Shown: positions 35,226-46,493 of the stretch, one piece after another
How positions within the stretch are numbered: position 1 is the stretch's first letter
Layout of the letters: every line of letters starts with the position of its first letter
DNA from: Gentiana macrophylla
Taxonomy: Eukaryota > Streptophyta > Magnoliopsida > Gentianales > Gentianaceae
Assembly: GCA_026214975.1 (NCBI GenBank)
Contig: JAOBSW010000136.1
Coordinates: 30,866 to 94,865, forward strand
DNA: 64,000 nt
Direction of reading: 5' to 3'
Position numbers and translations under genes: made by a program
The notes under the pieces: model-generated
Database searches by the model: none
Told to the model about the DNA's origin: nothing
What the model saw: only the letters and a program-made list of their open reading frames with translations

Positions 35226-35243
35226 TGGCGCCGTTGCCAGGGA
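35226..35243 (+). other. Element B primer binding site, copy 2
   Basis: Identical to copy 1 (TGGCGCCGTTGCCAGGGA), 7 nt after LTR 2. Confidence 0.85.
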
Positions 35244-35321
35244 GTAACGTTTGATATCTTGTAAGTTGACCGAAAGCTTGGGCTTAGGTCGTTTTTATTT
35301 TATTTTCTTGTTTTTCAGTGA

Positions 35322-36799
35322 ATGACCCAAAGCTCCAAAGAACCACTCATCGAGCCAATTGAAGAAATTGAAGCTTTTGGACGTCATAGAAATAGTCAAC
35401 GCCGAGGAGAACCTCTGATTGCTAGTCCAAACCCTTTGTTTGAAGAAGAAGGGATAGTAGAAAGCTTACCCTCACTCTCAGAGTCCTCTGCGGAAATGGA
35501 TGATATAACTACTAGATGGAACGGCAAAGATCCTATTGATGAACAGAACCTACATGGGCAAACCTCGACCACTATTGGTGGTAATGCAACACCGCCTATG
35601 CAAACTCCACCAAGGACCCTCGTCATGAACCATTGAGAGAGGATAACATGGTGTTACATCAGATTGGGAACTCCACAGTTTAATCAAAGGTCATGGATTG
35701 GACTGAAGACAGGGAGGACAAAATGCTCGAATCACGCAGAACTTCGGACCCGAATTAGACCAAGAGACGGTAAATCGAGTGTTGCAGATGCTAGAGAATG
35801 AAGGGAATCAACGGGGTTCCAAAACCCATATAACCTATAATCAACCACAAGAGTTCTATCAAGCAAAGAACAACAACGAACTATCACCACAAATGGCTCA
35901 AGAGGCACAGAGACCGAGAGTGCTGCCGAGACTATGTTACCACCCCCACAGAAGTTATAGGCACAATCCAATTAGAGTGCCCCAATTAATGCGAACAACT
36001 TGGACATCAAGCGAGATCATTTTGAATATGTTGGGGAACATGCCCTGTTCCATGGGAAGTCGATCGAGAACCCAAACGACTTTCTAGATCATTTTCTTCA
36101 AATTTATGGGACGATGAGATATAATGGGGTTAGTGATTTGAGGCAATAAAGGCGATAGTTTTCTGTTTGCACCGAGAGAGAGCTGCTAAAGATTGGTATG
36201 ATTATTTGCCAAATGATTTGTTGCATACATGGGCGGATGTAACGAGAGTGTTTCGAAGAAGTATTTTCCTCGGAAAAGATTCTCGGATCTTAAAGAAGAA
36301 ATCTCTTCGTTTGACGGTCTCGAGGAGAGACATTAAAAGAGACTTATGAGAGATTTAGGGTCTCATCAAGAGATGCCCTCCACATGGTTTTTCTACGGTG
36401 GAACAAGTTATTATATTATTCAGGGCCTTAGAGCCGATGGACCGAGAATAATCAATGAATGCAAGCGGCGGATATATTATGAATCGCCACCGAGAACAAG
36501 CTATGAGAGCAGGTAGAGAATGCGGCGGATGGAGAAGGACAATGGGGTCAAGCGAGAAAGAAGAAGAAAGCCCCACTAGAAAGTGTAAAGTCATTTGAAA
36601 GAGGAACTCGATCGGGAAATCGCCATGCACGACAAGATGCAAGAAATGGTGCGAAGATGGACCGAATGGAGTTAGAACGAAAGAAGGCCTCGCAATGCCA
36701 ACTTTGTGGAGGTGGACATTCGCCATGGAATGTGCATCATCCAAAAACCCACTTATCCCCAACAGTTGACACCTACTCCAGTACAACAACAGTCTGGAA
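35322..36799 (+). pseudogene. Element B gag, copy 2 (many frameshifts)
   Basis: Nearly identical in bases to copy 1 but broken into short frames: 35322-35636 is the N-terminal part, and capsid remnants lie at 35779-36349. Most disruptions are small changes at CAG or CTG sites, for example AAGCGAGATC for AAGCAGATC and ACCGAGAACAAG for ACCAGAACAAG. The zinc-knuckle region is near 36695-36735. If these are consensus errors, copy 2 is as intact as copy 1. Confidence 0.78.
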
Positions 36800-37400
36800 A
36801 TCAGAATGACCAACAGTGAATGGATGTCTATGCAATGGGGCAGATGAATATGAATTAGCAAGAGTTTGGCCAGCAACAGTGGAATCAGAACTTTGATAAT
36901 TAGCAAGGGCCGCAAAAGGATTATGGTATGGGTGATGATTCACAACAATATGATGTGAATTATATTGGACAAGGAAATCAGGGGCAATGGAATCAGAATC
37001 AGCATAATCAAGGTTGGAACCAGGGGCAGAATCAAAATTGGAATCGAAACAATAACAATCAGAACCAAGGTTTCAGGCAGAGCCAAAGCCCAACTAACCA
37101 ATCTTGGAATCAGAACCCCTAGAATCAGAATGCCTATCAAAATACCAATCAAGGCATGTATCAGAACAATCAGCAACAGGGCCACCAACAGCAGAATAAT
37201 CGAGGCCCGGGGCCGAATAATCGAGGACAAAATCGAGTTGGGGAGCAATCAAGGATGGAACCGAATCGAGGGACAAGGAAACAATAATCGCAAGCTAGCC
37301 ATCAAAACAAAATAACAGATTTTGGGACTTATCAACACCCGAACGCGCACCTTCATCGTGAGAATAACCAATCAAGCAATTCGGGTTCCCGAAGACCTCA
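36800..37400 (+). pseudogene. Glutamine/asparagine-rich linker, copy 2
   Basis: It matches copy 1, with an open stretch at 36928-37122. The same TGA and TAG codons occur at the matching places, so these nonsense changes predate the duplication of the interior. Confidence 0.65.
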
Positions 37401-38651
37401 ACCGAGTTCTTTGTTAGAGAAGATGGATAAGACTATCTCACGAGCTAAACAAGAGTGCTATTGAGCGAAGGTAGCAACGCACTCGGCTATCCCGAATTTA
37501 GAGACTCAAGTTGGGCAAATCACAAATACATTGAAGAAGAGTCCGAGTGATCTTGGCGCAGAGTCGAGGCAAGTGAATGCCATATTCACTAGGAGTGGTG
37601 AGAGAGCTGGGAATCGACCACCAAAGCAAGCGGTAGAGTGAGAAGAATATCTGGATGAGGAGGATGGTTTGGAGGCAAAGCAGAGAGAGAAAGAATGGAA
37701 ACCGAGTTGGAGGCGGTACGAAGAGAGTTAGCATTTGTTAAGAGAGACCTCGCGATTGTAAGGAAAGAGCGAGCAATGAAAGTCTGAGAGGAGCAGAAGC
37801 TCAAACCGGAAGAGATGAAGCAATGGAGAATCGGGATTTCATAGTTTGGGATATGAAAGAGGAGGAACCGAGCAAGCCCGGTGATGACAAAAGAAGCTAC
37901 ATCTGGGCCTCCAAGGCCAAACACTCGAGGTAAGAAAAATTTACGCCCCCTCCCCTCTTGATTTTGATGAGAATACGTTGCCATACCCACCTAAAGGCCC
38001 TAAGAAGCCGAGTTCTTCACTCGAAAATCAGCATAGGTTCCTCGACATTCTTAAGAAGGTAGGGATCAATGTCCCCTGTTAGAGGCAGTTGCTAGTGTGA
38101 CTGAGTATTTTAAGTGTTTGAAAGGGATGTTGGCAAGTAGAGAGAAAATGGGTGAGGTAGTTAAGGTTCGAGGAGGAGTGTTCAATGGTTTTGATAGTAA
38201 GATACCCGCTAAGATGAGAGATAGAGGAGGTTTCACCATTCCTATCACCATAGGCAATACTGTAATTGAGAATGTTTTATGTGATTTAGGAGCTTCTGTG
38301 AGCTTGATGCCTAAGGCTTTATATGAAAAATTAGGGTTAGGTGATTTGGAGCCTACGGGAATGACCCTACAAATGGTTGATATGTCGGTGAGGAAACCGT
38401 TGGGGGTAGCTGAAGATTTGCTAGTTCAGGTAGGCAAGTTCGTGTTCCTGTGGATTTTGTGATTCTTGACATGGAGGGTGGACTTTAGGACCTTTGTCCT
38501 GTTAGGTCGTCCTTTTTTGACCACTAGTGATGCTCATATAGGAGTGAAGAGTGGAGATATTTCGTTTGGAGTTGGGGGCGAGAGAGAGCGTTTAAATGTC
38601 TACAAGGATAGAGGTCATCAAGCTATAGCTGATGAATGTTCATACACATAA
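37401..38651 (+). pseudogene. Element B coiled-coil and protease, copy 2
   Basis: Protease is readable in two frames (38097-38462 and 38466-38651), with DLGAS and LGRPFLTTSDAHI intact and a one-base indel at about 38450-38480. The coiled-coil part (37401-37800) is frame-broken, again mostly at CAG/CTG-like positions. Same product as copy 1. Confidence 0.78.
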
Positions 38652-39554
38652 TCTTTGTTTTCTTGTGTTGTGGTGCGTACTGACATGCAGGACAGTCAGA
38701 GTTCATTGAAAGGAGACGCGGTGAAAGTACGAGAGGTCGTCGATCGGGGCAAGATCGAAACGAAGAGTATTATCCCTAACCCTGAGCTTTATTATTGGTC
38801 ACGTTTCTTTTGATCACCCTACGAGTGGACTTAATTATTACTTTAGACACACTTGTTGAAGCAAGTGTGGGGTAGGAGATGGTGTGTGTTTCGAGAGGAG
38901 TTAGTTAGTACGAGCTAATATATGAAGGGGAGGAGCTCGAGAGATCTAATGTGAGGCTTGTGGTTCGAAAAAAGAAAAAAAAGAATGAAAAGAAAATGAA
39001 GAAAAAAAATGACAAAATGAAAGTTTGAATAAAGTTTAGAAAAATGAGTCAAAGAAGGATGTTTTGAGTGATTAAAAGTATGATGTTAAAGTTGTGGTTG
39101 TTTATAAATGAGTACAGAAAGAATCGAAAGAATTTTGGTGCGGTTTGGTATGGTTTCAAAGCAAGAATACATGAAATGATTAGGTTCACTCGTGTTTTTC
39201 TCTTTCTCCAGTCCCAAAATTTCCTTTCGATTAACCCCGTCCCGAGCTTGACATTATAACCCTTCAAGTCCTACTTGACCGTATTTAGCCTCGGTTGCCT
39301 CGATTAGTGGAGATTCTAGCCCGGTATGAGCTGGGTGTAGTCATTTGGCCGGTATTCAAAGCCATTGATCATTTTGAGTGTAGCCCTCGGTTTATATCAC
39401 ACAATTCGTTTTCGTGGTAAGGTAGAGTCAAGCGGTGTACGTTCAGTGTCTGTTTTGCTTTTGCCTTGATGTCGTGAGCGCTATGCATGTTTCGTAAAGT
39501 TGATCCCATGGTCTGTTTTAGAGCGCCTAACTTACTCGGGGACGAGCAAAGGCT
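38652..39554 (+). other. Element B 3' noncoding tail, copy 2
   Basis: Equivalent of 32529-33426; no supported gene. Confidence 0.7.
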
Positions 39555-39568
39555 AAGTGTGGGGTGGT
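39555..39568 (+). other. Element B polypurine tract, copy 2
   Basis: AAGTGTGGGGTGGT abuts LTR 3. Confidence 0.85.
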
Positions 39569-41350
39569 TGATGGGAGTCAACTTTACTGTACTTTGGTGT
39601 GCAGTTTAACCCCTGTTTATCACCTTATTGGCATGTTTTGGGTAGATATAGACCGTTTCGAGAGTAATATCGAGAATTATATGCACGGGGAGTTAAACTG
39701 TCATATCGATGGTAAACTCCGCCTTTTTAGCGGTATTTCACTCTTTTCCGAGCACTTTTGTCTTGCGGAATTACGCGTGGTGTTTGTTTGTCTATGTTAT
39801 TGCAGGACTTAGGTGACTCGAGGACCCGGAAGGCGATGTTTTGGACTATGAGACGTGTTCGTGGCCCGAATGTAGCATAAAAAGTGAAGAAAAGCCAAGT
39901 TTGGAGTGAAGACAAGCCAGACGGGCGTTTGCTATACTCCAGACGGGCGTCTGCCGTGAAGCTACATCAAGCGGGTATCGCACATCCTGCACGGGCGCCC
40001 ACAAGATTGACACTTCATTCAGAAAGTTTGATTTTCAGCTGGACGGGCGTCCAAAAGACCCCCAGACGGGCGTTTAAGTAGGTTCACCCCGATTCAAAAA
40101 GCTCATACACCACAGACGGGCGTCCAGAGTTCCAGAAAAGCGTCCAGGGTTCAAAAAGCCTCAAGTCATGATTCACCAGAAGGGCGTTCAGAGGAATGCG
40201 AACGCCCGTCCACTGAAGACGAAACCCTAATATCTTCATATTTTCCAGGCGGACGGGCGTCTGACATGGACCAGACGGGCGTCCGGGACCGACAGCCTCA
40301 GATTTTCGACCTACTCTATAAATACACAGCTCATTCAGCCCCTACTCATGTTTTGCCGACTTTAGACTTTTCTTAGGCGATTTTAGCATAGATTAAACAC
40401 CCTTTGATCCCTTGATTCCCTAGATAACTTCCTTTGATTCTACACATCTTTTATAGCTTAGTTTTGCATTACAAGATCAAAGATTCAACTTTTTGGGTGC
40501 AACTATTTCTTCATATTTTCTGGATCAGATTTTCAGCAGTTATATGGTAATGATTTTTCTTTCATTTATTGTCTTTAGTTCAATTTCCATTCTTTATTCT
40601 GTTATTAGCATAATTATGAGTAGCTAAATCCATGTGAAGTCGAATTATGTGAAAGCGAGCGAAAACCCTAAGGGGGGTGAGATAGGGAGTTGTGTAGTGC
40701 GTAAATTATTGTTTAAACGATTAATCCACGTCCTAAAACTTATTTTAACGTCTTTGAATTAGATTGATCACCTAGTTCACTGTCACACACATCGAACTTA
40801 TAGATGTATTTTGCGGTGAGATGTGGGATAAGGGCTTTTAGGATCGTTGCGTAGATTCGGCCTAGTTGTTAGGTCCGAACCCAATACAGAGGTTTGTCAT
40901 CGTTGTTCGAGCGACTCTAGAGCTTAATCATGTTAGGTTAATCGGTTATCTAAAGGGAAAATTAATTAACTTCACATAGGGTGGTTAGATCGAGTTGTTC
41001 AGTCTAATCGCTAGAATTAGGAGTTGGCACCCGTGGATGTCGTTAAACTACATTGGATCAGATTAGGTCAGTTAAGACACGCTCCCTGTTAAGTCCTTCC
41101 TTAGGGGTAAAAGTAGCTCATGGGATCATAGTTTGACTATACCCTTTAATACCTAGAAGTAAATTCATTAGTACATTATTTACTTTTGCATTAGTATAAT
41201 ACTCTCCACCATTATCTTGACCTGAACTAAGTTCTAAATCGACTTTGGTACTTGAACATTACTCCATATGGATTCGACCTTGAGACCACTATACTACCGT
41301 TGACCCGATACTCTGTCGGTTAAAGTTAGCGGTTAGTTATTTTGCTATCA
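39569..41350 (+). repeat. Element B LTR 3
   Basis: 1782 bp ending GCTATCA before AGGGT. TATAAATA is at 40317-40324. The CAGACGGGCG motifs at 39918-40290 are the most regular of the three LTRs. It carries a few private substitutions in its last 400 bp. Confidence 0.93.
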
Positions 41351-42822
41351 AGGGTCGAATGCGCACGCATTCGTAGTTCAGGATGTTGGTTTCTTTTCCC
41401 AACAGGTGCAATGCGTACGTATTCAATGGAATGCGCACGCATTCTCGCTTTCGAGATGTTGAGTCGTTTCGTGATGAAACTTTCAAAGAAGTTTACGGTC
41501 GGTGAATACGCACGCATTCCAACCAATGTGCACGCATTGGACCCAGTTTTGGGAAAATGATGTTTTAAGCTATGTGTTGAGTTTTAAACCTTGGTTCTTG
41601 GTCTAATAACATTAATTAAACATAAACAAGCCTGCATAAAGTTTCTGATGCGTTTGGTTCCGGCACCCAATGTACTCTCCAAGGGAGTTGTTCGGGACCG
41701 TCGAAAGAGCATGATAGGCTTGTGTGTTAATGGTTTAGCACTCATTAATGTCTGTGTATGTGTTAGGATGTTGTGTCTAGCTGTCTAAGTGGGGGAGTAA
41801 GTCGGTTAAGGTGAGGCTTTCCTTGAAAACACTTAGGTGGTTAGTTAACGATTTATAAAATACATACTTGACTAGTTAAAGATTAAACGTCATGTCATTC
41901 TTGGATAGGCACCAGACAATATCGCGATGTGTGGGCGTTCTTGAAAGTGAATAACTCCGTAGGTTACTAAGACCCTAGGTACGGAGGGATTTCGCCGAAC
42001 GTGTACACCCTCGGGTTTTCCCCCGTGGTTATTGGTGTGATCCACCAATATGTTGCAAGGTATATCCCACACGGATGTGCGTAGTGCCCTTGAGTGCGGA
42101 TGTAACATAGATAAGTTAAGCAAGAAACGTATAGTCATAACATGTTGATGGACATGAAGTGAACACTAGATTGAGTCGGTCATATAAAGATAACTAAACA
42201 ACTATGAATATTTTCTTTATAAATCTTAATTTATATCATAGTTTCTCTCTTTTATTAAGTACGTTGTACTTACCTCAAATGCATGTTTTTCTATGTGTTT
42301 AGGGATAAGAAGATGAACAGGTTGATCCGAGTTACGAGAAAGATTTTGATGACGACGTTTGATGACGCCTTCTTTGGAGCTTTACATTTGTTATTTCTTC
42401 ATATGACTTTTTAGACTAGTCGTTTCTTTTGTCTTTTTGGAATACGTTACGGTTTCTTTGAGACGTCTGGTCTCTTTTACTTTTTGAAAGTTTCGTACGT
42501 TTTGAGTTTCGTTGGTTTTTTTCTCAATGTAATAAATGTTACATTTCTATCTTTAGTTCGAGTTTCCTATTCTTGCTTGTTTGAAAAAAAAATTACCCGA
42601 GTCTTTTGCTTCTCTTTTGCTTAACTCGATACGACGTATTAAAGGTTTACGTATAAAGCGAAATTTATATTATTTTATACGTGCCGAACGTTCCTTTTCT
42701 GAATGAGGATTCGGTGTCCGGGAACGGGGCGTTACAGATATACATATATTTAATTGCAATAAATAAAGGATGAAGTAATTAAGGGGCCGGGGACAATTAA
42801 AGGTAGGTAGGTAGGGGTTTAC

Positions 42823-43171
42823 CTTGTTTATTGTCGAAGTACACCTTGGTAGGGGACTCCAGAACATGAGTAGTTTGCTTAACCTCGGAGGACATGTCGG
42901 AGTTGTCATAGGCATCCCTACTAGTACTGCTTAAAGAAGCTTCCTTTTCATCATAATCAGTATTAATAGTACCGTTAGCAGCTTCTTCCGTCGTCGTCAC
43001 GTGTTGACGTGGAGTTCCAGTTACCTGCAGATCAGTTTCTTCAGGGGGTGCCTCCGCCTCCACCTCATCATGTTCATCAAAATTGTAATGATGATGATGA
43101 TGATGATCAAGTAATGGTTTCTTAATATCAATTATTTCTTCTCTGTTGTGTTGCATTGCTACTACTTCCAT
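42823..43171 (-). CDS. Gene M: first coding exon of an unidentified plant gene
   Basis: About 116 codons from an ATG at 43169-43171 in good context (A at -3, G at +4); an in-frame GTG further upstream is not a plausible plant start. The protein is acidic, with a six-histidine run (HHHHHH, encoded by a (CAT)n microsatellite at 43085-43103), EVEAEAPPEETD, Ser/Thr-rich segments, and a C-terminal ESPTKVYFDNKQ reaching a GTAAAC splice donor (42817-42822). Composition suggests a disordered N-terminal region. I do not recognise the family and found no later exon in the window. Solo LTR C2 lies 86 bp into the intron, and copia E is inserted about 345 bp upstream. Confidence 0.6.
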
Positions 43172-43511
43172 TATAATTAACACTAACTAAATGACCTCGA
43201 TCTTCTTTGAAATTAAGCAGCTAGCTGAAGCTGAGTTTTCAACAACACAGCTCTGCTTTTCAAATGAAATAAATGGTGGGGGGTTTTCGTTGTTTTACAA
43301 CATTGTTAAATACACAGGCGTAGAAGAGCAAGTAGCTAGCTATAGATAGGCATGCATTGACTATATTAATTGTACAGAGAGTTTACAATTTATTAATCAT
43401 TATAAAATTATGGTTGTGTGAAAAGACAGGAAATGCGAAAAACATGCATGGTGAATTAATGATTGAGAGAGGGGAGTTGTTAGGTGAAATTTTTGGGTAG
43501 TACGTACCTAC
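43172..43511 (-). promoter_or_regulatory. Upstream region of gene M, truncated by copia E
   Basis: 340 bp lie between the start codon and the GTAGA duplication of E. The minus strand has TATA-like CTATCTATAG near 43340-43350 and a pyrimidine-rich leader. The promoter assignment is inferred from position. The native upstream sequence resumes at 62316. Confidence 0.4.
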
Positions 43512-43516
43512 GTAGA

Positions 43517-44115
43517 TGTTGGAGAAAAATCCCTTTTGAAGGGTTGAATAGTCAACTTTAGCGCGATTTACGGATAGGCTCCGATGTATGTCATCGAGAG
43601 TTAATGATATCATTAAATACACCATACGGAGTAGTTGATGATGGGCTTTTGAATCACTCGATTCGGATATCGGGTGAATGAGAAATTAATGCCTAAAGTT
43701 GGTTGAAAATGTGTTGGAGATAAGAGTTGAAGGGAGTACCTCAACTCAATATCCCACATTGAAAAGATGGGAGACTTGAGCTCCATATATAAGAGCTAGT
43801 GTATGCTCTTATAAATGTACCCCAAGGGGCAAGGCACTTTTTTGCAGGAGGGAGGACTTAGATTATTCCACGCGCGCGTCCGTTCGGCTCGGCTCGGCTC
43901 GGTTCGGGTCGGGTGTTACTATTAATTTTTGGACAAAATTTCTTTATGAAATTTACCATAAATTAATCTTGGAATATTATTGTGTTATTCGACCAATCAG
44001 AATTCAGACGACACATCATCCGACCAATCAGAGGAGTTGATAATTTCGCCCCAATGACTTTTCTTGCGGGAAAAGTCGGCCATTACTTTTCCAAGGGGAA
44101 AAGTTTGATGATGTG
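43517..44115 (+). repeat. Element E left LTR, first part
   Basis: It matches 61115 onwards, with TATATAAG at 43786-43793 and a CGGCTCGGCT-type short repeat near 43880-43910. It ends at ATGTG, where D is inserted. Confidence 0.9.
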
Positions 44116-45701
44116 TGTTAAGGCCATATTTATATGATTATTAAGGGTTTATTTCATTATTATTTTCCCCACATTTGCATAATTTACATGAGAATTAAGG
44201 GTTTAAGTGTAATTATTTAATAAGGATGATTTTAAGATGGTTGTATGCAAAATTGATGATTTTAAGCGTTGATTTAATGGAATTATTATTATTTGGATTT
44301 TATTACGTTTTTGCATTGTTTATTTATCATGTAGGAGTTAATTTTCGTGCATATAATGAGGATAAATGAAGCTCAAGTCGAATTATAAGAGATAGAGTTG
44401 GAATTGGCTTGAAGAAATTGGATGAAGATGAAGAGATCCGATCCTCGCCATTCAAACGGGCGTCTCATCGATCTTAAACGAAGCGCCCGAAGTGAAGCTG
44501 GCGCCCATGCGGCGTCGTAATCGTATTTTACATTGAGAGAGTTCGAGACGGAGGATGAGCAGCGTTTACTCAGCGTCCAGGCATTCGGGACGGGCGCCCC
44601 TGAGACCAGACGGGCGTTCAAGGCCGACTTAACCTAGCCGACATCAAATTCCTATAAATAAAGCGGCAGCCCCAACCCTAATTGATACCACATAATTGAG
44701 ATCGCAATTTTACACCAAAAAGCTGCGGCGTAACCCTAATTCCATAGAGATGAACTTTCCAACCCAACAATCATCTTCAACATGATTGTTGGCTAACTTT
44801 CTGCGAGTGAGTCGACGGAGGAAGCCCATCATCAACACAACCAACTAGAGAGTTCGATGCTTTATGTTAGTGAGTTTAATTTATAGTTTTTCATCACTTT
44901 GGATCTTTGTTTTGTATTGATCACGTTTTGTTGGAATTAACGATTTGATGAAACGATTTATCTATATCTATATGCTTGGATCTATGTATGAAAATATATT
45001 GGTTTAAGTTTTATTTCGTTCAAGTGATGCAATTATTCGTGTTTTAAGAGATTATGCATGATTAGTTGAGTAAGAGTTTGGAAACAATCTCGTGATTTCG
45101 TGTTGATTGCATGTTTAGTTTGTTTGAAAAGATAAACGAAACCTAGAATTTGGTTGAAGAAATTTAATTGAATTCGTGAAAAATCACTACTAAAAACTAC
45201 ATCTTAGATCACCATCTAGTTGGGGTTGTTGGTTGATGGGTGGATTCGTTGCCTTCTTTGTGTTTTTCCTTTAATTGTTTTAATCAAAATCGTTTAGATT
45301 AAGTTTCGCTTAAGTTTAGTTTTTAAACCTTTAGATTCCTCGCAACTTTTCTCGCAATTTTTGCATTACGATTGTAGTTGGGACGCCGTCTCAATAATAA
45401 CGCCCGTCCGATAGATTCGTTTTCAGGACGCTCGTTCACTTTAGTGAACGTTCATCCGCCTCTTCTGTTTTCTTATTTTACGCTTGTTTTTATTTCTGTT
45501 TTAGTTTTAATTCTTAGGTTTAGGTTTTAGTTAGTTTCACTTTAGTTTAGATAGATAATTGTGACATAATTGATATAGATTTATATTTGAATCCGATAAA
45601 CATTCCACCACTCCCTAGGGCGACCCGTAAACACCCTATACTACGATCCTTATACTTGGGGTGTTTCGGTTTATAAATTATAAAACTAGTTTTACCGAAC
45701 A
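44116..45701 (+). repeat. Element D 5' LTR
   Basis: TGTTAAGGCC...ACCGAACA. TATAAATA at 44653-44660. ACGGGCG-type dyads lie at 44455-44615 upstream of the TATA box, and more in U5 at 45385-45455. Many differences from the 3' LTR are at CAG/CTG, for example CTTCTTTGTG for CTTGCTGTG. Confidence 0.93.
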
Positions 45702-45707
45702 AGTTTT

Positions 45708-45725
45708 TGGCGCCGTTGCCGGGAG
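45708..45725 (+). other. Element D primer binding site (tRNA-Asp)
   Basis: TGGCGCCGTTGCCGGGAG matches the tRNA-Asp complement for its first 16 bases, 6 nt after the LTR. Confidence 0.85.
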
Positions 45726-46493
45726 TCGGTAACGGTTGTCGGATTCTATTTAGACGATTTTTCGTGTCAAAAGGATCGCTTTTAGCACGCAGATAGTATT
45801 TTGGCCGTAACTTTCGCTCGAGTGTCCGTTTGGAACGCAGGACCCCAATTCGAAAGCTCGTTCCGACGCCGACGACGTGGTGAACGGCCATAGGCCGTTC
45901 AGTTCGTTTTCGAGGTCAAAATCCACTGTTTTTTCCCTCCATTTTGGCCCTAGAAGGTTTCAACACGCTTTTTTTTTTTACCGTCTTAGTGTTTTTCTTG
46001 TTTTTAAACTTTTCGTAGGTAGGTTTCTTTTTCGCTTTCGTTTAATTTTAGGATTACATTTATTATTGTTTTATTTTATCTGATTTTCTTTCAATTATTT
46101 TCCTTACTTTTTTATAGCTTAGATCTGTTTCCGTAATTATAGATTTGTTTGATTTTATTTCCATAAGTCTTTCTCGCTTTTATTTTTATCTCGTTTTAAT
46201 TTTCGTAACCTTAGTTTTTAGGTTTTCGTTTTACGAACAGCGTTCAACAACTTGAACGCCCGTCCACCTCAATTCTGTCCTCTGAACGAACGTTCATTCA
46301 ACTGAACGAGCGTTCAGTTCTGAACGAACGTCCACTAACACTGGACGCCAGTTCAGTCTGTTCAATCATCACTTCTTTTCTTTCTTCTCTTTTCTTCTCT
46401 TTTCTTTTCTCCCTCTAAACCATCTAATCTTTTCTAAACCTGTTCTAATCAACCCCAAAGGGTTGATTTCTTCCTTTTCCTTTCTTCTGGTTT
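45726..46493 (+). other. Element D leader
   Basis: Untranslated, T-rich. Near 46245-46350 it holds a second dyad array in a changed form, mainly GAACGAACGTTC (arms GAACG/CGTTC around AA) plus GGACG variants. Confidence 0.65.

Larger units (their letters stand above)
27311..41350 (+). mobile_element. Element B: tandem LTR-interior-LTR-interior-LTR, Athila-like, gag-protease only
   Basis: Three near-identical LTRs and two near-identical interiors alternate, with one AGGGT duplication outside the outer LTRs (27306-27310, 41351-41355). The structure therefore derives from one integration followed by LTR-mediated unequal exchange, or from an assembly duplication. Each interior has a tRNA-Asp primer site, gag, a glutamine/asparagine-rich tract, a coiled coil plus protease, about 0.9 kb of noncoding tail and a polypurine tract. 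RT, RNase H and integrase are absent, so the element resembles the TR-GAG class and would need enzymes in trans, for example from D-like elements. Confidence 0.92.
26642..42736. mobile_element. C2: solo LTR split by element B
   Basis: It starts TGTAATATTCTG and ends CGGGGCGTTACA, with GATAT on both sides (26637-26641 and 42737-42741). Removing B and one AGGGT leaves about 2.05 kb with no coding content, close in length to C1. It contains an array of dyads with GAATGCGCACGCATTC as the perfect form (41357-41372, 41429-41444) and diverged copies up to 41540, where C1 has unrelated repeats. It lies 86 bp inside the first intron of gene M. Confidence 0.82.

Noticed and set aside
36940..37315. Isoleucine-rich frames over the Q/N tract
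   Set aside because: They arise from reading the AAT/CAG-rich repeat in other frames or strands.
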